DNA of 64,000 bases from DASWJS01 sp036397035 (GTDB lineage Bacteria > Actinomycetota > AC-67): contig DASWJS010000029.1 of the NCBI GenBank assembly GCA_036397035.1, forward strand, positions 24,848 to 88,847, given 5' to 3'. The notes under the pieces were generated by a model, which worked only from the letters and a program-made list of their open reading frames with translations, had not been told where the DNA came from and ran no database searches. Positions within the stretch are counted from its first letter, which is position 1. Each line of letters opens with the position of its first letter. Made by a program: the position numbers and the translations under genes. This document shows, in pieces, positions 8,244-16,709 of this stretch.

Positions 8244-9643
8244 GCGTGATGCCCGCCCTGTACGACACGATGGCGCGCGAGGTTCTCGCGATCGCTCCCG
8301 CCGGCGACCGGCTCACGATGTACACGTGCGGCCCGACGGTCTACCGCTACGCGCACATCGGCAACCTGCGGACGTTCCTGATGGCCGACCTGATCCGGCG
8401 CACGTTCGAGTACGCCGGCACCGAGGTCGAGCAGATCCAGAACATCACCGACGTCGGCCACATGACCGACGAGCTGTTCGATCGCGGTGAGGACAAGATG
8501 CTCGTCGCGGCCGGCCTCGAGGGCAAGAGCCCCGAGGAGATCGCCGCCGCCTACACCGAGGCGTTCCTGGCCGACGTAACGGCGTTCAACATCCGCCCGG
8601 CGGCCGCATACCCACGAGCGTCCGAACACGTCCCGCAGATGATCGAGTTGATCGCGAAGCTGATCGAGCGAGGCCATGCCTACGAGGCAGACGGGAACGT
8701 CTACTACGACGTCTCCTCCTTCCCCGCCTACGGCGCGCTGTCGGGCAACACCCTCGACCACCTGGAGGCCGATCACCGCAAGGAGATCGGGGACGAGAAC
8801 AAGCGCCGCCCGGCCGACTTCCTGCTCTGGAAGCGCGCCGGCGAGCATCGCGTGATCCTGTTCCCCTCGCCCTGGGGCGAGGGCTACCCGGGATGGCACA
8901 TCGAATGCTCCGCCATGTCGCTCGACCGCTTCGGGGAGTCCTTCGACCTGCACACCGGAGGCGAGGACAACGTCTTCCCGCACCACGAGGACGAGATCGC
9001 GCAGTCCGAGGGCGCGACCGGCCACCGGGTCGTCCGGCACTGGGTCCACGGCGCGCACTTGCTGAGCGAGGGCCGCAAGATGGCCAAGAGCGCAGAGAAC
9101 TACTACGACCTCCGCGACCTCGCGGCGCGCGGACACGACGAGCCCCTCGCCGCCCGGCTGCTGTTCCTTCAGTCGCGCTACCGCGCTCAGATGAACTTCA
9201 CGCTGGAAGCGCTGGGCGGCGCGGAGAAGGCGCTCGGGCGATGGCGACGGCAGGTCGCGTCCTGGTCCCAGCATCCGCCGCTCGGCGGCGACGCGGTGCG
9301 GGACGCGGAGAAGCGCTTCGTCGCGGCGATCGGCGACGACCTCGACACGCCGGCCGCGATGGCGCTCGTCGCCGAGGCGATCAAGTCCGAAGCGATCTCG
9401 CGCGGCGACAAAGCGGCGCTGCTGACCCGATGGGACGGCTTCCTCGGGCTCGACCTCGGGCGCGACGTCGAGCGGCGGATCGACGTGCCCCCGATGGTGA
9501 TGGACTTGATCGCTCAGCGGGAGCGCGCGCGGAGCCACAAGGATTGGTCGAGCGCCGACCGCCTCCGCCACAAGATCCTGTCGTTCGGCTTCGAGGTCGA
9601 GGACACGCCCGACGGCCCGCAGCCGCGCCCGCGGGCGCGCTGA
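8240..9643 (+). CDS. cysS: cysteinyl-tRNA synthetase
   Basis: A 467-residue class I aminoacyl-tRNA synthetase that charges tRNA-Cys. Visible features are the zinc-binding CGPTVYRYAHIGN near the N-terminus (Cys30 and the HIGH-like HIGN at 39-42), the second zinc segment GWHIECSAM (Cys223) with HTGGEDNVFPHHEDEIAQSE, and the KMSKS-type loop KMAKS (280-284). The C-terminal anticodon region contains GDDLDTPAAMALV. Length and domain order fit CysS rather than the shorter mycothiol ligase MshC. The start overlaps the upstream hydrolase stop. Confidence 0.93.
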   Translation: MSVMPALYDTMAREVLAIAPAGDRLTMYTCGPTVYRYAHIGNLRTFLMADLIRRTFEYAGTEVEQIQNITDVGHMTDELFDRGEDKMLVAAGLEGKSPEEIAAAYTEAFLADVTAFNIRPAAAYPRASEHVPQMIELIAKLIERGHAYEADGNVYYDVSSFPAYGALSGNTLDHLEADHRKEIGDENKRRPADFLLWKRAGEHRVILFPSPWGEGYPGWHIECSAMSLDRFGESFDLHTGGEDNVFPHHEDEIAQSEGATGHRVVRHWVHGAHLLSEGRKMAKSAENYYDLRDLAARGHDEPLAARLLFLQSRYRAQMNFTLEALGGAEKALGRWRRQVASWSQHPPLGGDAVRDAEKRFVAAIGDDLDTPAAMALVAEAIKSEAISRGDKAALLTRWDGFLGLDLGRDVERRIDVPPMVMDLIAQRERARSHKDWSSADRLRHKILSFGFEVEDTPDGPQPRPRAR

Positions 9644-9644
9644 G

Positions 9645-10688
9645 CTACGGCTTGAGGATCACCTTCAGCGCCTCGCGGGAGTCGAACAGCTCGTAGCCCT
9701 TCACCGCCTGTTCCAGGGGCAGCGTGTGCGAGATGAGCACGGTCGGGTCGATGGTGCCGCCGGCGACGAGCGCGAGCGCGCGGTCCCAGTGCGCTTGCAC
9801 GTTCGCGGTCGCCCCCATCACGATCGTGATCCCGCGGCGCCACAGCTCGCCGAAAGCGATCTCGTGGGACAGCTCGGTGTAGACGCCGATCACGGCGACG
9901 GTTCCGCCCGCACGCACGGCATCGGTCGCGGTGTCGAAAGCCTTCAAGCTGCCGACGCACTCGATGACGACGTCGGGCCCGCGGCCGCCGGTACGGCGCT
10001 GCAGCTCGACGACCGGGTTGACGGCGCTCGCGTCGATCGGCGTCGCGCCGAGCGAGGCCGCGATCTGGAGGCGGTCGGGCGCGAGGTCGACCACGAAGAC
10101 TTCGGACGGCTCGTGCGCGCGCGCGCTCATCGCCGTCAGCAGGCCGACCGGACCGGCGCCCACGACCGCGACCGCGTCGCCGGGCTCGATGCGAGCGCGC
10201 TCGCAGACGTAGACGGCCGTCGTGAGGATGTCGCCTGCGAAGACGGCCTGGTCGTCGGTCAGCGCGCCGGGCACGTGGTGCAGGTTCACGTCGGCGACGG
10301 GCACCCGCACGGCTTCCGCCTGGCACCCGTCGAGGTCGCCGGTGAAGATCCCGTACCCGAGTGCCCTGATGTCCTCGCACAGGTTGAAGTCGCGGCGGGC
10401 GCAGAACCAGCACGACCCGCACGCGATCAGGAACGAGCCGACGACGCGGTCGCCCGCAGAGAAGCCGCGCACCGCTTCGCCGACGGCTTCGACGGTGCCG
10501 ACGAACTCGTGGCCGAGCACGCTGCCCTCACGCACGCCTGGAACGCGGCCGTGCAGCAGGTGCAGGTCCGACCCGCAGACCGCGGCGGTGCTCACCCGAA
10601 CGACCGCGTCGCCGGGATCGATCACGACCGGATCCGGATACTCGCCGACGCGGATGTGGCCGACGTCGTCGAACAGGACCGCCCGCAT
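9645..10688 (-). CDS. zinc-dependent alcohol dehydrogenase
   Basis: A 347-residue medium-chain dehydrogenase/reductase. Catalytic zinc ligands are Cys38 (VCGSDLHLLHG) and His60/Glu61 (GHEFVG). Four structural zinc cysteines lie at 90, 93, 96 and 104 (CGSCWFC...C). The NAD(P)-binding turn GAGPVG is at 177-182. The sequence is like the glutathione-independent formaldehyde / threonine dehydrogenase subgroup; exact substrate is not readable. The ATG (10686-10688) overlaps the stop of the upstream membrane-protein gene (TGATG). It converges on cysS with a one-base gap. Confidence 0.88.
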   Translation of the reverse strand: MRAVLFDDVGHIRVGEYPDPVVIDPGDAVVRVSTAAVCGSDLHLLHGRVPGVREGSVLGHEFVGTVEAVGEAVRGFSAGDRVVGSFLIACGSCWFCARRDFNLCEDIRALGYGIFTGDLDGCQAEAVRVPVADVNLHHVPGALTDDQAVFAGDILTTAVYVCERARIEPGDAVAVVGAGPVGLLTAMSARAHEPSEVFVVDLAPDRLQIAASLGATPIDASAVNPVVELQRRTGGRGPDVVIECVGSLKAFDTATDAVRAGGTVAVIGVYTELSHEIAFGELWRRGITIVMGATANVQAHWDRALALVAGGTIDPTVLISHTLPLEQAVKGYELFDSREALKVILKP

Positions 10689-11068
10689 CAGGCGGGACGC
10701 TTCCCGTCCAGCGCACGCACCTGTGCGCCGGGGGCGCTGCGCGTCCGCCACTCCACGATGCGGACGGCCGCCCAGATCGCCGCGACGCCCAACGCCGCTG
10801 GCGTACTGATGCCGCCGCGAACGACGATTGGCGGCGCGCCGGACGCGGCGGCGGTGGTCTTCTTCGCAGGCTTGGCCCGCTTCGAGCGCAGGCGCGCGCG
10901 GACCATTCCCGCCGCGAGCAACGTCAACCCGCCGGCCAGACCGGACGCGATGCGCATCCCGCGCCGCTTCGCCGGACCGATGCGCCGGCCCAGCTCGGAC
11001 AGCTTGTCCTCGAGCCCCGCGCGAACCGCTTCCGTCTCGGCTATCACTTCACCCGGTCGCGTACCCAT
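10688..11068 (-). CDS. DUF3618-like membrane-associated protein
   Basis: A 126-residue small protein. Its N-terminus (VIAETEAVRAGLEDKLSELG) resembles DUF3618, a short helical domain found in actinobacteria next to holin-like DUF1469 genes. A hydrophobic helix (around IASGLAGGLTLLAAGM) is followed by a basic stretch, and a second weaker helix lies near ALGVAAIWAAVRIV. The start overlaps the upstream holin-family gene by 25 bp and the stop overlaps the alcohol dehydrogenase start, giving a tight three-gene operon. The function is unknown; a cell-envelope role is likely from family context. Confidence 0.65.
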   Translation of the reverse strand: MGTRPGEVIAETEAVRAGLEDKLSELGRRIGPAKRRGMRIASGLAGGLTLLAAGMVRARLRSKRAKPAKKTTAAASGAPPIVVRGGISTPAALGVAAIWAAVRIVEWRTRSAPGAQVRALDGKRPA

Positions 11069-11424
11069 CGCGCATCCTCCTTCACCTTGTCCATCGCCGC
11101 CCTGCTCCCCGGGCCGCCGGCCTTGATCTTGCGGACGCCGAGCCATGCGCCGAGCGCCGCGAGGCCCAGCAGCACGATGCTTGCGACGAGGAAGTCGAGC
11201 CACGGCGAGAAGGGGAGCGCGAGCGCCCCGGACATCACCAGGAACAGCAGTCCCGGCACGACCAGCACGACCGCGATGAGAACGGCCGCGACGCCCTTCA
11301 TGCGCTCGACCACCCCTTCCACGATCGCGTCCTTCAGCAGCTCGCCCTCGAGCCGGAACAGCTTCGCGGCGTCCTCGATCGATTCGGCGACGAGCTGCGA
11401 GGTGCTCTTGTCGGTGTTCTCCAT
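11044..11424 (-). CDS. phage-holin-family / DUF1469 membrane protein
   Basis: A 126-residue protein of the actinobacterial holin superfamily III-like group (DUF1469). A charged N-terminal helix (STSQLVAESIEDAAKLFRLE) is followed by two closely spaced membrane helices (AAVLIAVVLVVPGLLFLVMS and LDFLVASIVLLGLAALGAWL) and a basic C-terminus. Despite the family name there are no phage genes nearby, so it is probably a chromosomal envelope protein. An AGGAGG-like Shine-Dalgarno precedes the ATG. Confidence 0.75.
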   Translation of the reverse strand: MENTDKSTSQLVAESIEDAAKLFRLEGELLKDAIVEGVVERMKGVAAVLIAVVLVVPGLLFLVMSGALALPFSPWLDFLVASIVLLGLAALGAWLGVRKIKAGGPGSRAAMDKVKEDARWVRDRVK

Positions 11425-11469
11425 GCCGGGCCTCCTTCGCGGCCAACGCTACCGCGCGCCCGGCCGCCG

Positions 11470-11943
11470 TCAGCGGCCGGGCTGCCAGACCATCATGAAG
11501 ATGATCAGCACGGTGAGGATGCCCAGGATCGGGCCGAGCCGCTGCGTCGTCTTCTTGTTCGCCTCGAACTCGGGCGTGCCCGCCTTGCCTTCCTTCGCCA
11601 GCTTGACGACCCTGTGGATCGCCGGGTTGTCGATCCCGTAGGAGATAACCAGGACGGCGATGTAGGCGATGATCGAGACGTAGAGCCACTCCTGCTGGAA
11701 GAAGAGCGTGTCGAGCCCCCGGTCGAAGATCAGCAACGCGCCGCTCAGGGGTTGCGTGATGAGCGCCACCGGCGTCACGACCTTCGTCTCGATCGCCATC
11801 AACGTCTCCAGGATCGCCAGGTTCCCCGGCGGCGGCGTCTTCTCGATCATCTTGCCCATCACGGCGAAGCCGAACGTCGGTCCGATGCCGGCGATCGCGC
11901 CGCCGATGTGGACCAGGAACAAGATCTTGGTATACGCGTCCAT
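11470..11943 (-). CDS. DUF2269-family integral membrane protein
   Basis: A 157-residue protein with four predicted membrane segments. It begins at ATG 11943 with MDAYTKILFLVHIGGAIAG, an N-terminus typical of DUF2269 proteins, including the conserved His in the first helix. It ends with a last helix LGILTVLIIFMMV. ATG 11943 was chosen over upstream in-frame sequence because the first helix begins there and GGGAGGGACG precedes it. The function is unknown. The gene diverges from the pterin dehydratase gene. Confidence 0.7.
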   Translation of the reverse strand: MDAYTKILFLVHIGGAIAGIGPTFGFAVMGKMIEKTPPPGNLAILETLMAIETKVVTPVALITQPLSGALLIFDRGLDTLFFQQEWLYVSIIAYIAVLVISYGIDNPAIHRVVKLAKEGKAGTPEFEANKKTTQRLGPILGILTVLIIFMMVWQPGR

Positions 11944-12024
11944 GCACGTCCCTCCCGTCGCGCCGAGTCTCCCACGCAGGTCGCATCCGGGCAAGTATCC
12001 GCGCGGCGTGCGTAGGATGCGCCC

Positions 12025-12327
12025 ATGCCGAAGGCGCCGCTGCTCGACGAGAGCGAGATCGGGAGGCGGCTCGACGCGCTTCCCGCGTGGGAACGCAAGG
12101 GCGATCAGCTCGTGCGCACGGTGCGCTTCGCGGACTTCACCGAAGCGGTCGCGTTCGTGAGCCGCCTCGTCGAGCCGTCGAACGGGCAGAACCACCACCC
12201 GGACGTGGCGATCCACTGGAACGAAGTGACCCTCACGCTGTGGACGCACGCGAGCGGCGGGCTCACCGAGCGCGACTTCCGGCTGGCCGCGACCATCGAC
12301 GCCCTGGCGCCCGATGCCGGCACTTGA
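12025..12327 (+). CDS. pterin-4a-carbinolamine dehydratase (PCD/DCoH family)
   Basis: A 100-residue single-domain protein. It carries the PCD signature: NHHPDVAIHWNEVTL around residues 56-70 with the paired histidines (57, 58), then THASGGLTERDFRLA with His75. The family dehydrates 4a-hydroxytetrahydrobiopterin to recycle the cofactor of aromatic amino acid hydroxylases. No hydroxylase gene is visible here, and many bacterial PCD proteins have other or unknown roles such as molybdopterin-related ones. The gene overlaps the next gene by 14 bp. Confidence 0.85.
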   Translation: MPKAPLLDESEIGRRLDALPAWERKGDQLVRTVRFADFTEAVAFVSRLVEPSNGQNHHPDVAIHWNEVTLTLWTHASGGLTERDFRLAATIDALAPDAGT

Positions 12328-12739
12328 CTTCGCCTTCCTGGCCGACGCGGCCGAGGCGCAGCCCGGACGCAAGTTCTACGTGCTCGGCGGCGGAATCGAT
12401 TCCATCGGCGCGCCGCGGTTCCCGGTCGTGCACCCGATGATGTCCCTCGTGATGCGCGTGCTGATCCACCCGATGGAGGCCGAGGACGAGCACGCCCTGG
12501 ACATCCGCCTGATCGACTCCGACGGCCACGAGCTTGTCCGCTTGGACGGGAAGCTCCGCGCGAACGATCCCGCCCGCACCGGCCGCGAGATCACCGTTCC
12601 GTTCGTGATGAACCTGGTCAACACGCGCTTCGACCGCCCGGGCGACTACAGCATCGAGATCCTGATCGACGGCGAGCACGCCAAGAGCCTGCCGCTGCGG
12701 CTGCACCAGGTCGGCGCGCCGGGCCAGGGGAAGGCGTGA
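12314..12739 (+). CDS. conserved actinobacterial hypothetical protein (DUF6941-like)
   Basis: A 141-residue soluble protein beginning ALDFAFLADAAEAQPGRKFY. The pattern of an N-terminal LADAAE-Q-GK-Y-LGGG stretch, a central HALDIRLIDSDGHEL strand and a C-terminal PGDYSIEILIDG strand matches a small beta-sandwich family (DUF6941) common in actinobacteria. No catalytic motif is evident. It overlaps the end of the pterin dehydratase gene, so the two are probably translated together. Confidence 0.65.
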   Translation: MPALDFAFLADAAEAQPGRKFYVLGGGIDSIGAPRFPVVHPMMSLVMRVLIHPMEAEDEHALDIRLIDSDGHELVRLDGKLRANDPARTGREITVPFVMNLVNTRFDRPGDYSIEILIDGEHAKSLPLRLHQVGAPGQGKA

Positions 12740-12754
12740 CGCCGCCGCGCCGGG

Positions 12755-13699
12755 CTAGGCGCGGGCGTCTTCGGCCAGCTCGCGCGGGAGCGCGAAGCGC
12801 ACGTCCTCGGTCACGACGGTGACCTCTTCGACCTCGCTGACGCCGCGCGCGCGGAACCACGCGACGACGCGATCGACCAGCCATTCGGGCGCCGACGCCC
12901 CCGAGGTGATCCCGACCGTGGCCGCGCCGTCGAGCCAGGACTCCTCGATCTCGGTCTCGTCGTCGATCAGGTAGGACCGCGCGCCGAGCGAGCGGGCGAC
13001 CTCCGCGAGGCGCTTGGAGTTCGAGGAGTTGTCGCTGCCGATGACGAGCACCACGTCGGCTCGCTCGGCGATCGTCTTGACGGCGCTCTGCCGGTTCTGC
13101 GTCGCGTAGCAGATGTCCTCGCGCGGCGGCCCCTGGATCGCGGGGTTGCGCGCGCGCAGGCGCTCGATGACCTCGTTGGTCTCGTCGACCGACAGCGTCG
13201 TCTGCGACACGTACGCGACCTTGCCGCCGTCCAGCGGCACGGCATCGGCTTCCGCGGGGCTCCCGATGAGGGTGATCGAGCCGGGCGCCTCGCCCATCGT
13301 GCCGATCACCTCCTCATGCCCCTCGTGGCCGATCAGGACGATGTCGTAGCCGTCGCGCGCGAACCGCTTCGCCTCGACGTGCACCTTCGTCACCAGCGGG
13401 CAGGTCGCGTCGATGACGTGGAGGCCGCGCGCGCGCCCCTGCTCGTAGACTTCGGGCGCGACGCCGTGCGCCGAGAGCACCGTCGTCGCGCCTTCCGGGA
13501 CCTCGTCCAGCTCCTCGACGAAGATCGCGCCCTTGGCCTCGAGGTCGCGCACGACGGAGATGTTGTGAACGATTTGCTTGCGCACGTACACGGGCGATCC
13601 GTACCGCGCGATCGCCCGCTCGACGATCTCTACCGCGCGGTCGACGCCGGCGCAATAGCCGCGCGGCGCGGCCAGGAGCAGGCGGCGGGGAGTCGTCAC
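12755..13699 (-). CDS. ispH: 4-hydroxy-3-methylbut-2-enyl diphosphate reductase
   Basis: The last enzyme of the MEP isoprenoid pathway, reducing HMBPP to IPP and DMAPP with a [4Fe-4S] cluster. With the GTG start at 13699 the protein has 314 residues, the usual IspH length. The three cluster cysteines are Cys16 (PRGYCAGVDRAV), Cys100 (DATCPLVTKVH) and Cys197 (DICYATQNRQ). Conserved histidines occur in VHNI, SAHGV and GHEGHEE. An upstream in-frame GTG at 13735 would add 12 non-conserved residues. I prefer 13699 because family N-termini begin just before the LLLAAPRGYC strand. Confidence 0.92.
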   Translation of the reverse strand: MTTPRRLLLAAPRGYCAGVDRAVEIVERAIARYGSPVYVRKQIVHNISVVRDLEAKGAIFVEELDEVPEGATTVLSAHGVAPEVYEQGRARGLHVIDATCPLVTKVHVEAKRFARDGYDIVLIGHEGHEEVIGTMGEAPGSITLIGSPAEADAVPLDGGKVAYVSQTTLSVDETNEVIERLRARNPAIQGPPREDICYATQNRQSAVKTIAERADVVLVIGSDNSSNSKRLAEVARSLGARSYLIDDETEIEESWLDGAATVGITSGASAPEWLVDRVVAWFRARGVSEVEEVTVVTEDVRFALPRELAEDARA

Positions 13700-13742
13700 C
13701 GGACCAATGGTAGTCGCCCCGGAACCGGGCGACACGCCCCGG

Positions 13743-14756
13743 TCAGCCGCGGTTCGGCTTCGCGGCCTTCCGGACCGCGGCGGCCTTCGAGCGGCGCTTG
13801 CCCGCGAGCGACACCGTTCCCTTCCCGTCGTGCAGGTGCCGTCGCAGGAAGTCGGCGACGGCTCGGTTGACCTGCTGCTGCCGCTCCAGGATCGTCCCGT
13901 GCGTGCCGCCCTCGACGGTGAGCAGCTCAGCGAGAGGCATCCGCGAGGCCATCACGTGACCGAGCCACGGCGGCACGAAGTTGTCGCGCTCGCCCACGAC
14001 GACCAGCGCCGGCACTTTCACGTGACGCAACAGGTCCTCCGCCGAGTGCTCGTGCATCGCCTGCGCCATCTTCAGCATGATCTGCGGGTCCATCATCGCC
14101 ATGTGGTCGTAGTACGGGCGCATGTCCTCCGCGGCGGTGTCCGGACCGAGGATCCCGAACTGGACGGCGAGCGGGTGCGGGATGCTCGAACGGAACAGCG
14201 CGCGCCAGGCGGGCGCGACGGCGGCGGGGAGCTTGCCGAGCGCAAAGCTCGCCAGCGGGAAGACGCGCGGCGCGACCGTGGTGTTGAAGATGGTGTGAAT
14301 CGCGCTCGCGTACGGGCCCGTGATCGACACCAGCGCGCTCACCCGCTTGGGCATCAGGCGATAGGCCTCCAGGCAGACCTGCACGCCCATCGAGTGGCCG
14401 AGCAGCACCGCCTGGTCGATGCCCTCGTGGTCGAGGATCGCCTTGAGGTCTCGCGCGTAGCGGTCGAGCCGGAAGTCGTCGATCGTGTAGTTGCGCGCGC
14501 GATACCCGGGCTCGCGCGGCATTCCGCTTACCCCGCATCCGCGGTAGTTCCAGATCAGCACGCGGTAGTGGCGCGACAGCGACGGACCGATGTACTTCCA
14601 GAAGTTGTCGGGGCAGCAATACCCGGCGCAGAGCGCGATCACGCGCTCGCCGTTGCCGGCGATCGTGTAGGCGAGGTGCGTGCCGTCGAAGGACACGACG
14701 CAGCGGTCCTTCGGGAACAAGGTGCCTTCGGCGCCGCGAACGCGCAGGTATCCCAT
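13743..14756 (-). CDS. alpha/beta hydrolase
   Basis: A 337-residue alpha/beta hydrolase. Visible features are the oxyanion segment ALCAGYCCPDNFW, the strand IWNYRGCGVSG and the nucleophile elbow LLGHSMGVQV. The likely acid is in GERDNFVPP and the likely histidine in GGTHGT. A lysine/arginine-rich tail (RRSKAAAVRKAAKP) follows the catalytic domain, which is unusual. The gene sits behind ispH and ahead of an acyl-CoA dehydrogenase on the same strand. The substrate is unknown, possibly a lipid ester from context. Confidence 0.8.
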   Translation of the reverse strand: MGYLRVRGAEGTLFPKDRCVVSFDGTHLAYTIAGNGERVIALCAGYCCPDNFWKYIGPSLSRHYRVLIWNYRGCGVSGMPREPGYRARNYTIDDFRLDRYARDLKAILDHEGIDQAVLLGHSMGVQVCLEAYRLMPKRVSALVSITGPYASAIHTIFNTTVAPRVFPLASFALGKLPAAVAPAWRALFRSSIPHPLAVQFGILGPDTAAEDMRPYYDHMAMMDPQIMLKMAQAMHEHSAEDLLRHVKVPALVVVGERDNFVPPWLGHVMASRMPLAELLTVEGGTHGTILERQQQVNRAVADFLRRHLHDGKGTVSLAGKRRSKAAAVRKAAKPNRG

Positions 14757-14786
14757 GTCGCGACGACTCTACCCGGCCCGGCGTCC

Positions 14787-15980
14787 CTATTCTGCGGCGA
14801 GCGCGCGCGAGATCACCAAGCGCTGGATCTCGCTCGTGCCCTCGAACAGCGAGTAGATCTTCGCGTCCCGATGCCACTTTTCCACCGGGAAGTCCTTGAT
14901 GTAGCCGTAGCCGCCGAGCACCTGGATCGCCTGGTCGGTCACCTTCACCGCGACCTCGCCCGCCTTGAGCTTCGACATCGACCCCTCGGCGTGCGTGAAC
15001 GGCTGGCCGGTCCGCGCCATCCAGGCCGCGCGCCAGGTGAGGAGCCGCGCCGCGTCGGTTTCCATCGCCATGTCGGCGAGCTGGAAGGCGACGCCCTGGT
15101 GCTCGATGATCGGCCGGCCGAACGTCTCCCGGTCCCTGGCGTAGTCGCGTGCGTACTCCCACGCCGCGCGCGCGATGCCGACGGCCTGGGCCGCGACGCT
15201 CGGCCGCGTCGCCTCGAACGTGGCAAGCGCGCCGGACTTGCGCGAGCTTTGGCCCGAGCGGGCGCGCTCGAGCTTGCCCTCCAGGCGCTCCATCCCGCCG
15301 ACGACTTGTGAGTCGGGCACCCAGCAGTCCTCCAGGATCACCTCGGCGGTGTGCGATGCCCGGATGCCCATCTTCTTTTCCTTCTTGCCCTGGCGGATCC
15401 CGGGGTTGCCGGGCTCGACGATGAAGGTCGCTTGGCCGCGGTGGCCGAGGCTCTGGTCGACCGTCGCGACGACGACGTGCACGTCGGCGATCCCGCCGTT
15501 GGTGATGAAGACCTTCGTGCCGTTGAGCAGCCAGCCGTCGCGCTCGCGCGTCGCGGTGCTCCGCAGCTTGGACACGTCCGAGCCGGCGCCCGGCTCGGTC
15601 ACGGCGAACGCGGCGACCTTCGGGTCCTCGGGCGTGCCGAACATCTTCGGGGCCCACTCCATCGCCTGCTCGGGCGTGCCGGCGGCCGCCAGCGCCGCGA
15701 GCGGCAAGCCGGTGCCCATGACCGCGAGCGTCACGCCCGCGCAGCCCCACGCCATCTCCTCCAGCGCGATCGGCATCAGCAAGCCGGTCTCGTCCTGACC
15801 GACCTGCATGTAGAAGTCGAACGAGTAGATGCCGACCTCGGCCGCCTTCTTCAGGACGGGCCAGGGGAAGTCCTCGGTCTCGTCGTAGTCGGGCGCGACG
15901 GGACGCACCTCTTTCTCAGCGAACTCGTGAATCCACTTCTGGAACTCTTTCTGTTCCGCGCTCAGTCCGAAATCCGCCAT
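14787..15980 (-). CDS. acyl-CoA dehydrogenase
   Basis: A 397-residue FAD-dependent acyl-CoA dehydrogenase for beta-oxidation or amino acid catabolism. Family signatures are AFAVTEPGAGSDVSKLRS, the FAD-binding region RETFGRPIIEHQGVAFQLAD and the C-terminal QVLGGYGYIKDFPVEKWHRD. The catalytic base is expected in YSLFEGTSEIQ. ATG 15980 was preferred to the GTG six bases upstream because AGGGAG sits at a good distance from it. It diverges from a TetR gene across a region with two inverted repeats, so control by that regulator is likely. Confidence 0.9.
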   Translation of the reverse strand: MADFGLSAEQKEFQKWIHEFAEKEVRPVAPDYDETEDFPWPVLKKAAEVGIYSFDFYMQVGQDETGLLMPIALEEMAWGCAGVTLAVMGTGLPLAALAAAGTPEQAMEWAPKMFGTPEDPKVAAFAVTEPGAGSDVSKLRSTATRERDGWLLNGTKVFITNGGIADVHVVVATVDQSLGHRGQATFIVEPGNPGIRQGKKEKKMGIRASHTAEVILEDCWVPDSQVVGGMERLEGKLERARSGQSSRKSGALATFEATRPSVAAQAVGIARAAWEYARDYARDRETFGRPIIEHQGVAFQLADMAMETDAARLLTWRAAWMARTGQPFTHAEGSMSKLKAGEVAVKVTDQAIQVLGGYGYIKDFPVEKWHRDAKIYSLFEGTSEIQRLVISRALAAE

Positions 15981-16021
15981 CTCCACTCCCTTCGCCGGCG
16001 GCCGCTCTGGCTGCTCAGGAG

Positions 16022-16051
16022 GTTACTTGCAGGTAACTTACCATTCGGTAA
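16022..16051. promoter_or_regulatory. probable TetR operator (two adjacent inverted repeats)
   Basis: Between the divergent acyl-CoA dehydrogenase and TetR genes, the sequence contains GTTAC - 6 nt - GTAAC (16022-16037) immediately followed by TTACC - 4 nt - GGTAA (16038-16051). The half-sites share a TTAC/GTAA core. Position and symmetry suit a TetR-family operator that would repress both genes. Binding is inferred, not shown. Confidence 0.55.
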
Positions 16052-16103
16052 TCTAGCCCCGCAACGCAGCCCCGTCAAGAGATGCATCGGGAGGGAGAGA
16101 GCC

Positions 16104-16709
16104 CTGGCCACACGGCGTTTGAGCGCCGAAGCCCGTCGCGCCCAGTTGCTGGACGTCGCGCGCGAGGTCTTCGCCGAGGACGGCTACCACGGCGCCGCGA
16201 TGGAAAAGATCGCCCAGCGCGCGGGCGTGACGAAACCCGTCCTCTACCAGCACTTCTCGGGCAAGAAAGAGCTGTACGTGGCGCTGCTCGACAGCGACAT
16301 GAACCGGCTGCTGGCTCACGTGACGGCGGCGATCGAGGCCGAGCAGGAGAACCGCGCCCGCATCGAGCAGGGGCTGACCGCCTACTTCGAGTTCATCGAG
16401 CAGAACGTCGACACGTTCCGCCTGCTCTTCCGCGAGACGATGGGCGCCGACCCGGAGGTGCGCGAGTGCATCGACCGGTTCCACGACGAGGCGGGCGGCC
16501 GCATCGGGGCGATCATCGCCGAGGACACCGGCGAGTCGCCCGAGCTGTGCGAGCTGCTCGCCCGCGGGCTGATCGGCATGAGCGAGGCGGCCGCGATGCG
16601 CTGGCTCGACCGTAAGCTCCGGGTGGCGCGCGACGACCTGGTGCGGAACCTGACCGCCGTGACGTGGCGCGGGCTCGCGGGACTTCCCATGCGCAAGGAG
16701 GAGCGGTAG
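16104..16709 (+). CDS. TetR/AcrR-family transcriptional regulator
   Basis: A 201-residue repressor. The N-terminal helix-turn-helix is typical: RRAQLLDVAREVFAEDGYHG then AAMEKIAQRAGVTKPVLYQH and FSGKKELYVALLDS. The C-terminal ligand domain is helical. The expected N-terminus (ATRRLSAEARR) follows a CTG codon at 16104 placed 7-8 bases after GGGAGGGA; no ATG or GTG in this frame fits. The ATG at 16082 is in another frame. TTG 16119 is the alternative. Context points to acyl-CoA-responsive control of the divergent dehydrogenase. Confidence 0.82.
   Translation: MATRRLSAEARRAQLLDVAREVFAEDGYHGAAMEKIAQRAGVTKPVLYQHFSGKKELYVALLDSDMNRLLAHVTAAIEAEQENRARIEQGLTAYFEFIEQNVDTFRLLFRETMGADPEVRECIDRFHDEAGGRIGAIIAEDTGESPELCELLARGLIGMSEAAAMRWLDRKLRVARDDLVRNLTAVTWRGLAGLPMRKEER

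Noticed and set aside
16082..16615. ATG 16082 as the start of the TetR gene
   Set aside because: It is in a different frame; that translation is Arg-rich without the helix-turn-helix.
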